From contig RCZF01000003.1 in NCBI GenBank assembly GCA_006438735.1, positions 62,001-126,000 on the forward strand: DNA of 64,000 nucleotides, read 5' to 3'. Shown piece after piece: positions 9,131 through 18,340 of this stretch; the stretch's first letter is position 1, and every line of letters starts with the position of its first letter. Below the pieces are notes generated by a model. It worked only from the letters and a program-made list of their open reading frames with translations. It did not search any database and had not been told where the DNA came from. A program made the position numbers and the translations under genes. The DNA is from Sphingomonas koreensis. Its GTDB lineage: Bacteria; Pseudomonadota; Alphaproteobacteria; Sphingomonadales; Sphingomonadaceae.

Positions 9131-9691
9131 ATGAATTTTCGTGGCTTTGCAGCGCGTTTCGCGCTGGTGGTATCTTGCGGCCTGATGGTCGCCACCCCGG
9201 CGATGGCCGAGTTCTGGCAGTGCGTCACTTTTGCCCGCAAGATTTCCGGAATCGATATTCACGGCAACGCCAACACCTGGTGGCGCCAGGCGGCCGGCCA
9301 TTATCAGCGCGGTCACGCCCCCGAAGTCGGCGCGGTGCTCGCGTTCGCCGCCAGCGGCCGGATGCGCCTGGGCCATGTCGCCACCGTCACGAAGGTCGTC
9401 AGCGATCACGAAGTGTTGTTGACCCACGCCAATTGGTCGCATCCCGGCCAGATCGAAACCAATGTTCGCGCCGTCGATGTCTCGCCGGACGGTGATTGGA
9501 CGCAGGTCAAGGTCTGGTACGCGCCGACCGGTGGGCTCGGCACCACGGTCTATCCGGTCAAGGGCTTCATCTATCCGGGCAGCGCCCCCGATGACGCTGC
9601 GCCGGCCAAGGCCAACCCCGTCGTCCAGATGGCCAGCAAGGGCGCCGCGATCGCCAATGTCATCGCGCTCGCCGCCACGCAGAAATTCTGA
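9131..9691 (+). CDS. Secreted CHAP domain-containing protein
   Basis: CHAP domains are NlpC/P60-like cysteine amidases or peptidases that cut peptidoglycan cross-bridges or other gamma-glutamyl/amide bonds. The 186-residue product starts with a Sec signal peptide (residues 1-26, cleavage after ATPAMA), then the catalytic Cys31 in EFWQCVTFARK, H82 in GHVATV and N101 in THANW. The C-terminal 40 residues look unstructured. ATG 9131 follows GGGGGGTCGC and begins the signal peptide cleanly. It stands alone behind a 224-bp leader and converges on msrB. A role in cell-wall turnover is inferred. Confidence 0.85.
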   Translation: MNFRGFAARFALVVSCGLMVATPAMAEFWQCVTFARKISGIDIHGNANTWWRQAAGHYQRGHAPEVGAVLAFAASGRMRLGHVATVTKVVSDHEVLLTHANWSHPGQIETNVRAVDVSPDGDWTQVKVWYAPTGGLGTTVYPVKGFIYPGSAPDDAAPAKANPVVQMASKGAAIANVIALAATQKF

Positions 9692-9710
9692 TCGCCTTCC
9701 CGGCGTCGCG

Positions 9711-10208
9711 TCACGCCTTGCCGGGGTGGAACACCATCGACACGCCGTTCATGCAGTAACGCTTGCCGGTCGGCGGCGGCCCGTCGTCGAACACATGCCC
9801 CTGATGCCCGCCGCACCGCGCGCACCGCACTTCGGTTCGCGCCATCAGCAGCGACCGATCGGTCCGCGTCTCGATCGCATGGGGCAGCGGTGCCCAGAAG
9901 CTCGGCCAGCCGGTGTGGCTGTCGAACTTGGTCTTCGATGAATAGAGATGCTGATCGCAGCCCTTGCAGGCAAAGATGCCGGTGCGGTGCTCGTCGTTGA
10001 GCGGGCTCGAAAACGGCCGCTCGGTGCCGGCCTGGCGCAGGATCGCGAACGCCTCTGGCCCCAGTTTCTTGCGCCACGCCTCTTCGCTCATCTGCACCGG
10101 GTAATGCTCGGCCGCCTCAGCGCCGCTACCGCCGCACGAGCCCAGCAGCCCGACGCCGATCGCGCCCATGCTGGCGAAAGTCAGGAATTGGCGACGGTCG
10201 GGGGTCAT
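9711..10208 (-). CDS. msrB: Peptide-methionine (R)-S-oxide reductase, exported
   Basis: Reduces methionine-R-sulfoxide in oxidised proteins. The 165 residues carry an N-terminal DRRQFLT Tat-like motif, a hydrophobic stretch and a possible lipobox LLGSC with Cys25, so the enzyme is probably periplasmic and perhaps lipid-anchored. The zinc ligands are C81, C84, C129 and C132; the catalytic Cys is C152 in RYCMNGVSM. HTGWPSFW (98-105) is the typical substrate-binding segment. A resolving Cys is not obvious at the classical position. Convergent with the CHAP gene. Confidence 0.94.
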   Translation of the reverse strand: MTPDRRQFLTFASMGAIGVGLLGSCGGSGAEAAEHYPVQMSEEAWRKKLGPEAFAILRQAGTERPFSSPLNDEHRTGIFACKGCDQHLYSSKTKFDSHTGWPSFWAPLPHAIETRTDRSLLMARTEVRCARCGGHQGHVFDDGPPPTGKRYCMNGVSMVFHPGKA

Positions 10209-10288
10209 GGTCGGTCCTCATCGGCTATATTGCTCACGCCGATATAGCTACGCGGCCGCCCCGTTTCAGGATGCCGCACGGCGCAAGA

Positions 10289-11539
10289 TCAATATTTGCT
10301 GATCTCGACCGGCAGCGAGCGATAGCCGTGGACGAAACAGGCGGCGACGCGGGTCGGCTCGCCGGTGACGTTCACCCGCATTCGCCGCTTGGCCATTTCC
10401 TCGAGCAGCACGCTGATCTGCAACTCGGCGAGCCGCGCGCCGACGCAGCGGTGGATGCCGTGGCCGAACGCCAGGTGCCGCCGCGCGTTGGGCCGATCGA
10501 CGACGATTCGGTCGGCATCCTCGCCGAACACGCTCGCGTCGCGATTGGCCGAGAGATACCAGAGCGCTAGCTTGTCGCCCTCGCGGATCTGCTGCCCCTC
10601 AAGCTCGTAATCCTGCGTCGCCGTCCGTCGCATATGCGCCAGCGGCGTCTGCCAGCGGATGATCTCCTGCGTCGTGTTCTGGATCAGCTCGGGATTCGCT
10701 TCCAGCTTGGCGCGCTCGTCGGGAAACAGGTCGAGCCCATAAGCCATCGCCGACATCGAATTGCGCGTCGTATCGTTGCCGCCGACGATCAGCAGGATCA
10801 GATTGCCGATAAACTCGAATTGATCCATGTGCGCCATCGCATCCGAATGGATCATCATCGAGATCAAATCGGGGGTCGGCTCCTTGTCGACCTTGCTGTT
10901 CCACAGCTGTTGGAAATAGGCGCCGCACTCATACATGTGCGCCAGCCGCTGCTTGCGCAGCTCCTCGGTCTTGACCAGCTCGATATCGCCTGCCCAATCG
11001 GACCAGAAGGTCAGCTTGCGCCGATCTTCCCAGGGAAAGTCGAACAGCAGCGCCAGCATTTGCGTGGTCAGCTCGATCGAGACGGTGTCGACCCAGTCGA
11101 ACGGCTCGCCCCACGGCAACGAATCGAGGATTTCTGCGGTGCGCTGCCGGATGTTCGCCGTCATCCGCACCATCTCGCTGGGCGTGAACGCCGGCGCGAC
11201 CGTCCGCCGCTGCCCGGTATGGACCGGCCGATCGCGCGCGATGAACATTGGCATCCGCACGTCGCTGCTTTCCGGAATGAAATCGGCCAGCGTGATCCCG
11301 CCGACTTCGGACGAGAAAATCTCCGGCAGCGATTCGACATGGACGATCGGCTTGTAGGTCGAGATCGACCAGTAAGGCCCGTAATCCGACTGCTCGGTAT
11401 AATGCACCGGCGCGGTCGCGCGCAGCGTGGCGAACGGCGCTTGCCAGACGTCGTCGCGGTAAAGCTCGGCGCGGCTGACGTCGAGCGGATCGACGTTCAG
11501 CGAACCGGAGTCGGGCCGATCCTGCGCAACACTCGCCAT
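10289..11539 (-). CDS. Cytochrome P450, CYP153-like (alkane/fatty-acid hydroxylase type)
   Basis: Heme monooxygenase of 416 residues. GGNDTTRNSM is the I-helix oxygen-activating region, EIIRW is the K-helix ExxR, and FGHGIHRCVG carries the heme-ligating Cys365. The SDYGPYWSI segment, GGITLADF and the C-terminal GYRSLPVEI resemble CYP153 proteins, soluble class I P450s that hydroxylate alkane and acyl termini; family placement is from memory of such motifs. Class I enzymes need a ferredoxin and ferredoxin reductase and neither is in the window. AGGAGAG precedes the start. It lies downstream of the ABC exporter genes on the same strand. Confidence 0.9.
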   Translation of the reverse strand: MASVAQDRPDSGSLNVDPLDVSRAELYRDDVWQAPFATLRATAPVHYTEQSDYGPYWSISTYKPIVHVESLPEIFSSEVGGITLADFIPESSDVRMPMFIARDRPVHTGQRRTVAPAFTPSEMVRMTANIRQRTAEILDSLPWGEPFDWVDTVSIELTTQMLALLFDFPWEDRRKLTFWSDWAGDIELVKTEELRKQRLAHMYECGAYFQQLWNSKVDKEPTPDLISMMIHSDAMAHMDQFEFIGNLILLIVGGNDTTRNSMSAMAYGLDLFPDERAKLEANPELIQNTTQEIIRWQTPLAHMRRTATQDYELEGQQIREGDKLALWYLSANRDASVFGEDADRIVVDRPNARRHLAFGHGIHRCVGARLAELQISVLLEEMAKRRMRVNVTGEPTRVAACFVHGYRSLPVEISKY

Positions 11540-11601
11540 CGTCGCTCTCCTTCGCCGGCAAGAAGAGCCTTAACTGACAAGTGTGTCAATAGTGGATGCG
11601 C

Positions 11602-12837
11602 CTAGCTGTTATTTGCCAGCGCTCTCTTGCGCGATTTGCGGCCCGATCCCGATTGCAGCACGCCGCGGCGAAACCAGCGCGCGCCGATCGAAATGGTGAT
11701 CGACACCCACAATAGCTGCCATGCCAGCGCCGCCACGTGCGGCCAGAGGCCGGGCGTGTTCGCGGCATGCGCCGCCATCGCGAACGGCGAGCTGAACGGG
11801 AACACCTCGGCCACCGTCGCGATCCAGCTGCCGGGATGCGACGCCGCCGCCGACGCCAGCCCGAACATCGCGATCTGGACGAAGGTGATCGGCAGCGACA
11901 ACATCTGGATTTCGCGGATCGAAGAGGCTTGCGCGCCGACCATCAGGAACACCGAACCGAGCAGCAGATAGGCCATTGTAAAATAGAGGCAGAACAGCAG
12001 CACGAAGGTCGGAAAGCCGACCGCGGGCGCCAGCTCGTGGATCGCCTGCACCGCCGTTGGCGGCAGCACATGGCCGATCTGCGCCGCGATCGTCCCCCAG
12101 AAGATCACGAACAACACGGCCGAGCCGAACATGCCGAGCAGCTTGCCGAAGAACACCGATTCGAGCGGCACTGCGGCGGCGAGCACTTCGATCACCTTGT
12201 TGCCCCGCTCCTCGGCCATCGTGCCGACCGCCTGGCCGGCGAGCAGCAGCGTCAGGAAGAACACGCCGAACACGCTGATGAAGCCAGCGGCGTGCTGCCC
12301 GCTGACGGTCGCGCGGGCGCGGGTGATCGCGGTCTTCACCGGCACGCTGAGCGGTGCCGCGCCGCCGCTGCGCCCGGCGCGCAGCGTTTGCTCGGCGAGC
12401 GTCGCAAGATAATCGGCGCTGTGCGTCGCTTGGCCGCTGTAGAGGATCTGCGGCCGATCGAGCGGGCCGTAAAGCACCGCATCGACGTCATACCCCTCGG
12501 CGTCGAACGCTGCGCGCGCCTGCGCCGGCAGATCGCCGCCCGGCGCCTCGATCTGCAGCGTCGCGGGCGCATCCTCGCGAGGGAACAGCGCGCGAAGTCG
12601 CTGGTCGATCGCCGCCATCGTCGCGCCGTCCGCGGCCGACGCGATCGCGACGATCCGCTCCTTGCCGGCAGAGCCCGCGGCGACCGACGACGCGCCAAGC
12701 CCGCCGATCAAGCCGAACGAGCTCATGATCAGCGGCGCGAGCAGGAAGAAAAGGAACATCGGCGTCGCCACCGTGGCGATGAAATCACGCCGTGCGATCG
12801 TCAGCGTCTGGCGGGTGATGCGGCGGGCGTTGCTCAT
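11602..12837 (-). CDS. ABC transporter permease, ABC-2 / NatB-like
   Basis: Membrane subunit of 411 residues of an ABC-2 exporter. One TM helix near residues 23-45 (TPMFLFFLLAPLIMSSFGLIG) is followed by a large extracytoplasmic domain of about 150-170 residues, then about five TM helices, the arrangement seen in NatB and related sodium or peptide exporters. The ATG overlaps the stop of the ATPase gene (ATGA), so the two subunits are made together. The C-terminus ends in a basic RKSRKRALANNS tail. Substrate unknown. Confidence 0.88.
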   Translation of the reverse strand: MSNARRITRQTLTIARRDFIATVATPMFLFFLLAPLIMSSFGLIGGLGASSVAAGSAGKERIVAIASAADGATMAAIDQRLRALFPREDAPATLQIEAPGGDLPAQARAAFDAEGYDVDAVLYGPLDRPQILYSGQATHSADYLATLAEQTLRAGRSGGAAPLSVPVKTAITRARATVSGQHAAGFISVFGVFFLTLLLAGQAVGTMAEERGNKVIEVLAAAVPLESVFFGKLLGMFGSAVLFVIFWGTIAAQIGHVLPPTAVQAIHELAPAVGFPTFVLLFCLYFTMAYLLLGSVFLMVGAQASSIREIQMLSLPITFVQIAMFGLASAAASHPGSWIATVAEVFPFSSPFAMAAHAANTPGLWPHVAALAWQLLWVSITISIGARWFRRGVLQSGSGRKSRKRALANNS

Positions 12838-13754
12838 GCCGCGGCCTCCGCCAGCGCTTCGGGGCCGACGATGCGGACGAACGCGTCGTGCAGGCTCGGT
12901 CGTTCGATCGACAGGCCGGAAATGCCGTAACCCGCGGCGATCAGCTTGGTCAGCACGTTCTCGATTCCCTCTTCCGGCACGGTGAAGCGCCAGCCGTCGG
13001 CCGCCTCGACGGCGTCGCCTGGCAGCAGCGCGGCGATTCCCGGCGCCGGATGATGCGGCACGTAATGCGCCTTGAAAGGCAGCGTCCCGCGCGCTTCGGC
13101 AACCGTCCCCTCGAACCGTCGCTTGCCGCCGGCGATGATCGCCAGCCGGTCGCACAGCCGCTCGGCATGTGCCATGATGTGGGTGGAAAAGATCACCGTC
13201 GCGCCGCGGTCCCGCTCGGCGAGAATCAGCTTTTCTAGCTTTTCCTGATTGACCGGATCGAGCCCGGAGAACGGCTCGTCGAGCACCAGCAAATCGGGCT
13301 GGTGGACGATCGAGCCGAGCAATTGCACGAGTTGCGCCATGCCCTTGGAGAGCTTGCGGATCTTCTCGTCGGCGGCGTGGCCCATGCCGACGTCCTCGAG
13401 CAGCGCGACGGCGCGGGCGCGGCCGGTCTTCCAGTCGAGCCCGCGCAGCGCGCCCATGAAGGCGATCGCTTCCTTGGCTTTCATCGCGGGATAAAGCCCG
13501 CGCTCTTCCGGCAGGTAACCGACCTGATCGCTCGCTTCGCGCGGCCGATCGCGGCCGAGCAGCCGGCGGTCACCGGCATCGGGCTCGATGATGCCGAGCA
13601 GCATCCGCAGCGTCGTCGTCTTGCCCGCGCCATTGGGGCCGAGCACGCCGTAGATCATCCCCCGCGGCACCACCAGATCGACACCGTCGACCACGCGGCG
13701 ATCGCCGAATTTCTTGACCAGCCCCGATGCGCTGGCCGCCGGCTCGCTCGCCAC
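12834..13754 (-). CDS. ABC transporter ATP-binding protein
   Basis: Nucleotide-binding subunit of 306 residues partnering the downstream permease. Visible are Walker A GPNGAGKTTT, the signature region LSKGMAQLVQLL (a degenerate LSGGQ), Walker B LLVLDEPFSGLDP and the switch His in FSTHIMAHAE. The C-terminal 80 residues match the extra domain of NatA-like ATPases. The start is taken as GTG 13754, preceded by GAGGGGAAAAATTG; longer versions would run into the divergent queG gene. Only 43 bp separate the two starts, so both promoters must lie in or across that gap. Confidence 0.9.
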   Translation of the reverse strand: MASEPAASASGLVKKFGDRRVVDGVDLVVPRGMIYGVLGPNGAGKTTTLRMLLGIIEPDAGDRRLLGRDRPREASDQVGYLPEERGLYPAMKAKEAIAFMGALRGLDWKTGRARAVALLEDVGMGHAADEKIRKLSKGMAQLVQLLGSIVHQPDLLVLDEPFSGLDPVNQEKLEKLILAERDRGATVIFSTHIMAHAERLCDRLAIIAGGKRRFEGTVAEARGTLPFKAHYVPHHPAPGIAALLPGDAVEAADGWRFTVPEEGIENVLTKLIAAGYGISGLSIERPSLHDAFVRIVGPEALAEAAA

Positions 13755-13797
13755 CAATTTTTCCCCTCGCTGACCCTTGGCCCCGTGGTAGCGGGGG

Positions 13798-14934
13798 ATG
13801 ATGGACGAGCACAAGCCACTCGCCGAGCGCCTGAAGGCGAAAGCCGCCGAACTCGGCTTCGCCGCCGCCGGCATCGCCCGCGCCGATGCCGCGCCGCGCG
13901 CCGCCGAGCGGCTGCGGCAATGGCTGGCCGAGGGCGCGCACGGCGACATGATCTGGATGGAGGCGCGCGCCGATCAGCGCGTGTCGCCCGCCGGGCTGTG
14001 GCCCGAAGCGCGCTCGGTGATCGCACTCGGCATGAGCTATGCGCCCGCCGGCGATCCGCTGGCGCTCGCCGCGCATGGCGATCGCGGGCGCATCTCGGTC
14101 TATGCGCAAGGCGGCGACTATCACGACGTCGTCAAGCGCGCGCTCAAGTCGCTCGCGCGTTGGCTCGTCGCCGAGGCGGGCGGCGATCTCAAGGTGTTCG
14201 TCGATACCGCGCCGGTGATGGAAAAGCCGCTCGCCGAAGCCGCCGGGCTCGGCTGGCAGGGCAAGCACACCAATCTCGTCAGCCGGACGCACGGCAGCTG
14301 GCTGTTCCTCGGCGCGATCTACACCACGCTCGATCTCGCGCCCGACGCGCCCGGCCAGGACGCCTGCGGATCGTGCGACGCCTGCCAGCGCGCTTGCCCG
14401 ACGAACGCTTTCCCCGCGCCCTACCGCCTCGATGCTCGCCGCTGCATCTCCTATCTGACGATCGAGCATGCCGGGGCGATCCCGCACGAATTCCGCGCCG
14501 CCATCGGCAACCGCATCTATGGCTGCGACGATTGCCTGGCGGTCTGCCCGTGGAACAAGTTCGCTGAAACAGCTCACGCCAACCGCGCTTTCGCGCCGCG
14601 CGCTGAACTGGTCGCGCCGGCGCTCGTCGGTCTGCTCGCGCTCGACGACGCCGGCTTCCGTCAGGTCTTCGCCGGCTCGCCGATCAAGCGCATCGGCCGC
14701 AATCGGATGGTGCGCAACGCCGCCATCGCCGCTGGCAACAGCGGCGATGCCGCGCTGATCTCGCCGATCGCAGCGCTGCTCGACGATCCCGCAGCAGTAG
14801 TGCGCGGCGCGGCGATCTGGGCGCTGGCGCGGCTCGATCCCGAGCGCTTCGCGGTGGAGCGGAGGACGCGATACCAGCTCGAACCGGACGACAGCGTCTG
14901 CGCCGAATGGGATTTATCCGCGGCGATCCCCTAG
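13798..14934 (+). CDS. queG: Epoxyqueuosine reductase QueG
   Basis: Catalyses the last step of queuosine biosynthesis, reducing epoxyqueuosine to queuosine in tRNA wobble position 34, using cobalamin and two 4Fe-4S clusters. The 378 residues contain the catalytic-type D136 in [10 protein letters not shown], the cluster motif [12 protein letters not shown] (Cys 190, 193, 196, 200) and the second set with C216, C243, C246 and C250 ([11 protein letters not shown]). The C-terminal 90 residues are a HEAT-like tRNA-binding extension. The start is ATG 13798 or the adjacent ATG 13801. Confidence 0.96.
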   Translation: MMDEHKPLAERLKAKAAELGFAAAGIARADAAPRAAERLRQWLAEGAHGDMIWMEARADQRVSPAGLWPEARSVIALGMSYAPAGDPLALAAHGDRGRISVYAQGGDYHDVVKRALKSLARWLVAEAGGDLKVFVDTAPVMEKPLAEAAGLGWQGKHTNLVSRTHGSWLFLGAIYTTLDLAPDAPGQDACGSCDACQRACPTNAFPAPYRLDARRCISYLTIEHAGAIPHEFRAAIGNRIYGCDDCLAVCPWNKFAETAHANRAFAPRAELVAPALVGLLALDDAGFRQVFAGSPIKRIGRNRMVRNAAIAAGNSGDAALISPIAALLDDPAAVVRGAAIWALARLDPERFAVERRTRYQLEPDDSVCAEWDLSAAIP

Positions 14935-14936
14935 CC

Positions 14937-15022
14937 GTCATTCCCGCGAAACCGGTAACCCATCTCCGGCGGCAGGTGACGGGTCCCCGCCTCTGCGGAG
15001 ATGACGGGGGTTGCGGGAATCC
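14937..15022. repeat. REP-like intergenic repeat (CGTCAT ... ATGACG)
   Basis: The gap between the convergent queG and kinase genes carries GTCATTCCCGCGAA, CGGTAACCCATCTC, GGGTCCCCGCC and GAGATGACGG. CGTCAT near the left end pairs with ATGACG near the right, and internal GC-rich arms can fold. The pattern resembles the dispersed palindromic repeats common in sphingomonads. It may double as a transcription barrier between convergent genes. Confidence 0.6.
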
Positions 15023-15828
15023 TAAACGCCAAGCGCGTCCAGCTCCCGAACCGCCGATGCCAAATAACCACCCCCGAACAGCCGCACGTGCACCAGCAAC
15101 GGCCACAGCCGATAGACCGGCAGTCGCGCGCGCCATCCCGGCGCCAGCTGGAGCGCGTCGAAAAACGCGTCGGGCGGCGAATCGAACAACGTGAGCATCG
15201 CCACATCGACTTCGCGGTCGCCGTAGTAACACGCCGGATCGATCAGCGCGCTCACCCGCGCGCCCTCGATCAGCACATTGCCGCCCCACAAATCGCCGTG
15301 CAGCAGCGCGACCGGCGGCCGCGCCGGCAGCAGATCGCCGATCCGGCCGGCCAGCGCCTCGATCCGCGCGGCGAGCGGGGGCGGCAAGTGCGGCGCATGG
15401 CAGCGCAGGCGATGATCGGCCCAGAAGCCGGGCCAATCGTCGCGCATGTCGTTGGCGATCGCGACGGCGCCGAAGGCATGATCCGCCGGCCAGCCGTAAC
15501 GCCCGGGCGCGGGCGCGTGCAGCCGAGACAGGACGCGGGCCAGATCGTCCCACGCTGCGCCGGCCAGGCTTCCCCCCGTCGGCACCAGCGAGAGCAGCAA
15601 CCAATTCGCGTCATGGCCGATCACCGCCGGCGTCGGTGCGCCGCGCCGGGCCAGCGCCGCGACCATCGCCGCCTCGATTGCTGCACCGCCGCCTTCCTTG
15701 GCGACCAACGCGCCACCATCCTCAAGCGTCACGCGCCACACCGTCGAGAGATCGCCGCCCGTCATCGGCTCGGCGCGCGCGACGCGGCGGCCGGCGATCC
15801 GCGCGACCGCGTCGGCGAGAGCGCTCAA
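15022..15828 (-). CDS. Fructosamine kinase family protein (protein deglycation)
   Basis: Phosphorylates the sugar moiety of glycated amines (fructosamine or ribulosamine 3-kinase type), which destabilises the adduct and repairs the protein. The 268 residues have an APH-like fold: GGDLSTVWRV (24-33) forms the P-loop, K44 the ATP-contacting Lys, HGDLWGGN (177-184) the catalytic loop and IDPACYYGDRE (197-206) the metal-binding segment diagnostic of the family. The ATG overlaps the stop of the upstream LMW phosphatase (ATGA). The pairing supports a ribulosamine or erythrulosamine repair route; that is inference. Confidence 0.9.
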   Translation of the reverse strand: MSALADAVARIAGRRVARAEPMTGGDLSTVWRVTLEDGGALVAKEGGGAAIEAAMVAALARRGAPTPAVIGHDANWLLLSLVPTGGSLAGAAWDDLARVLSRLHAPAPGRYGWPADHAFGAVAIANDMRDDWPGFWADHRLRCHAPHLPPPLAARIEALAGRIGDLLPARPPVALLHGDLWGGNVLIEGARVSALIDPACYYGDREVDVAMLTLFDSPPDAFFDALQLAPGWRARLPVYRLWPLLVHVRLFGGGYLASAVRELDALGV

Positions 15829-16301
15829 CCCGTCAGCCGGGCGACCAGCGCGCGCGCCGCGGCGGCGACATCGGCCCAGGTCGCGGCAAAGCCGTCTTGC
15901 CTGTCGAAATAGGGATCGATGACGCTATCGCCTTCGCGGCCCGGCACCAGATCGAGCAGCAAACCCAATGTTGCCGTGGCGTCGGCCGGCATCATCGCGC
16001 GCAAATCGGCGAGATTGTCGTGATCGAGCGCGAAGATGTGGCTGAAGCGGGCAAAGTCCGCCGACGACGCCTGCCGCCCGCGATAGCCGCTGATGTCGAT
16101 GCCGTGCGCCCGCGCGGTCGCTTGCGCGCGGGCGTCGGGCGGCTCGCCGATATGCCAGCGCCCGGTGCCGGCCGAATCCACCTCAACGTCGATCCCCGCT
16201 TTCGCCGCCTCGGCCCGGAACGCCGCCTCGGCCAACGGCGACCGGCAGATATTGCCCAGGCAAACGAACAGGACCGCCGGCGGTGACGGCCGCGCGCTCA
16301 T
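15825..16301 (-). CDS. Low-molecular-weight protein-tyrosine-phosphatase family
   Basis: Cys-based phosphatase of 158 residues. The P-loop CLGNICRS spans residues 14-21 with nucleophile C14 and R20, and the general-acid Asp lies in the late DPYFDRQDGF segment. The length is normal. It is translationally coupled to the fructosamine kinase-like gene. In some bacteria this pair is thought to act on glycation adducts: the phosphatase removes phosphate from sugar-phosphate adducts such as ribulose 5-phosphate on lysine, and the kinase then acts. A signalling role on phosphotyrosine remains possible. Confidence 0.92.
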   Translation of the reverse strand: MSARPSPPAVLFVCLGNICRSPLAEAAFRAEAAKAGIDVEVDSAGTGRWHIGEPPDARAQATARAHGIDISGYRGRQASSADFARFSHIFALDHDNLADLRAMMPADATATLGLLLDLVPGREGDSVIDPYFDRQDGFAATWADVAAAARALVARLTG

Positions 16302-16305
16302 CGCC

Positions 16306-18207
16306 TCACTTCACCACCGGCAGATCGATTCGGCTCTCGTTGGGCCCCGACACCGTCACGCTCTGCGTCGCCGCCACGTAATCGGCCGGCTTGGCGTAGA
16401 AGATGTTGGGCACGAAGGTTTGCGGGTTTCGGTCATAGAGCGGGAACCAGCTCGATTGCACCTGCACCATGATGCGGTGCCCCGGCAGGAACACATGGTT
16501 CGCATTGGGCAAGGCGAAGCTGTACTCCTCCGGCGTATTGGCCGGGATCGGCTCGGCCTTGGCCAGGCTCTGGCGATACCGGCCGCGGAAAATGTCCATT
16601 GCCACCGACAATTGGTATCCGCCCATCTTGGCGTCGCCCGCCACCTGATCGGGATAGACGTCGATCAGCTTGACCACCCAATCGGCATCGGTGCCGGTCG
16701 TCGCGGCGTTCAGATGCACTACCGGCTCGCCGGCGATCGTCACCGGCTGGGTCAGCACGTCGGAGGTGAAGCTCAGCACATCGGGCCGGCTCGACACCAG
16801 TCGCTGATCGTCGGTCAGCCAGGTATGCCACGGTGAATCGTCGGCATAGGTCGGCCGATTGGGGCGCGATTCATAGAGCACCGGGTGCGCTGGATCGGCG
16901 AGATACGACGCCGCCGGCGCGCCGCTGGTATCCGCCGTAAAGCCGGCCTGCTGGCCGGGCTTCAGATACAACGGCGTCGTTGCCGGCGCGGTCGGCCAGC
17001 TCTGCAGCTTCTGCCACTTGTTGGTCCCGCTCTGGAACGCTGTCACCGGGGCGACGTCCATCGGCGCGCCTTTCAGATAATGCGCGAGGAACGGCGCGAG
17101 CACATGCCAGCGCCACCATTTGGCGGTGTCGGCATCCCATTTGATCGCGCCCAGCGCATTGCCGTCGGCGATCTCCTGCCCGTGATACCACGGCCCGAGC
17201 GTCAGATAGACCCTATCGTTGGCGGTATCCTTGGGCTCGAGCGCCTTGTACACCGCCGGCGCGCCGTAAATGTCCTCCTGATCCCACAGCCCGGCGACGA
17301 TCATCGTCGGCACCTTGAGCGGCTGCTTGGCGAGAATCTGGTCCATCGCCTGATCCTGCCAGAACTGATCGTAAGCCGGATGCGCTGTGATCTTCTTCCA
17401 GAAGCCGATCTGATCGAGCCCGTGCGCGGTGCCGAGCGCGCCGGCCGATCCTGCGCGCATGAACTCGTCATAGGTGTCGTAGCTCGGATCGACCCAGGGC
17501 GCGGTGTTGCCGCGCGTCGCTTCCTGCTCCCAGATATACGACATGTTCATCTCGCGGAACGCGCCGTTGTGGAACCAGTCGTCGCCGCGCCAGCCGTCGA
17601 CCATCGGGTTCATCGGCACCGCCACCGCCAGCGCCGGATGCGGATCGATCAGCGGCATCAGCGAGGTAAAGCCGTCGTACGAAATCCCGAGCACGCCGAC
17701 CTTGCCGTTCGATTGCGGCAGGTTCTTCACCAGCCAGTCGATCGTGTCGTAGGTGTCGGTCGAATCGTCGGTCTTGGTCGGGTTGAGCTCGGTGCCGTGG
17801 AGCGGCGGGTTCATCATATAGACGCCCTGCGAGCCATATTTCCCGCGCACGTCCTGGATCACGCGGATGTAGCCGCCTTGGGCGATCACGTCGGCCGCGT
17901 TGTCGTAACCATGGATCGCGGTGCCGAGATCGCCGCTCTTGCCGCCGTCGCCGGTCATGCCCTCGGCGTCATAAGGCGTGCGGGTGAGCAGGATGGCTGC
18001 GTCCTTCGCGCCCACCGGGATCAGGATCACGGTGTGAAGCTTGACGCCGTCGCGCATCGCGATGTCGACGGCCTTGCGCGTATAGTTGAAACCGGCGGTC
18101 GGCACGTCGAGCGTCGCCGGGCGCTCGTCATATTTCTGCTGCGCGAATGCCGGCGCGGCGGCGACGATCGCGGCTATCGCGGCGGTCGCCCACAAGTGCT
18201 TGCGCAT
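16306..18207 (-). CDS. CocE/NonD family hydrolase, exported
   Basis: Serine hydrolase of the X-Pro dipeptidyl-peptidase S15 / glutaryl-7-ACA acylase group, 633 residues, likely periplasmic (signal peptide 1-22, AAAPAFA). The nucleophile is S176 in LGISYDGF; an oxyanion-forming Tyr lies in RTPYD (77-80). The alpha/beta-hydrolase domain is followed by a helical cap and a C-terminal jelly roll from about residue 420. Natural substrates of such enzymes include acyl amino acids, peptides and ester drugs; none can be assigned. It lies just upstream of the LMW phosphatase gene, with 4 bp between. Confidence 0.92.
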   Translation of the reverse strand: MRKHLWATAAIAAIVAAAPAFAQQKYDERPATLDVPTAGFNYTRKAVDIAMRDGVKLHTVILIPVGAKDAAILLTRTPYDAEGMTGDGGKSGDLGTAIHGYDNAADVIAQGGYIRVIQDVRGKYGSQGVYMMNPPLHGTELNPTKTDDSTDTYDTIDWLVKNLPQSNGKVGVLGISYDGFTSLMPLIDPHPALAVAVPMNPMVDGWRGDDWFHNGAFREMNMSYIWEQEATRGNTAPWVDPSYDTYDEFMRAGSAGALGTAHGLDQIGFWKKITAHPAYDQFWQDQAMDQILAKQPLKVPTMIVAGLWDQEDIYGAPAVYKALEPKDTANDRVYLTLGPWYHGQEIADGNALGAIKWDADTAKWWRWHVLAPFLAHYLKGAPMDVAPVTAFQSGTNKWQKLQSWPTAPATTPLYLKPGQQAGFTADTSGAPAASYLADPAHPVLYESRPNRPTYADDSPWHTWLTDDQRLVSSRPDVLSFTSDVLTQPVTIAGEPVVHLNAATTGTDADWVVKLIDVYPDQVAGDAKMGGYQLSVAMDIFRGRYRQSLAKAEPIPANTPEEYSFALPNANHVFLPGHRIMVQVQSSWFPLYDRNPQTFVPNIFYAKPADYVAATQSVTVSGPNESRIDLPVVK

Positions 18208-18285
18208 GCTCGATTTCCCCCTGTTCGACGCCGGCGACTCCGGCAGTCGATCGGGAGCATGCCGCGCGTTCGTGCCGCACGCAAC

Positions 18286-18317
18286 AAGGCCCGCGTTCCG
18301 GCCGGAACACGGGCCTT
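18286..18317 (-). terminator. Hairpin terminator after the 100-residue gene
   Basis: AAGGCCCG and CGGGCCTT form an 8-bp outer stem that continues through GTTCC/GGAAC around a GGCC centre, with one mismatch. On the minus strand it follows the stop of the small beta-rich protein gene and precedes the CocE gene. The T-tract after it is short, so efficiency is uncertain. Confidence 0.55.
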
Positions 18318-18340
18318 GCAGAACGCAAGTCGCTCGCGAG

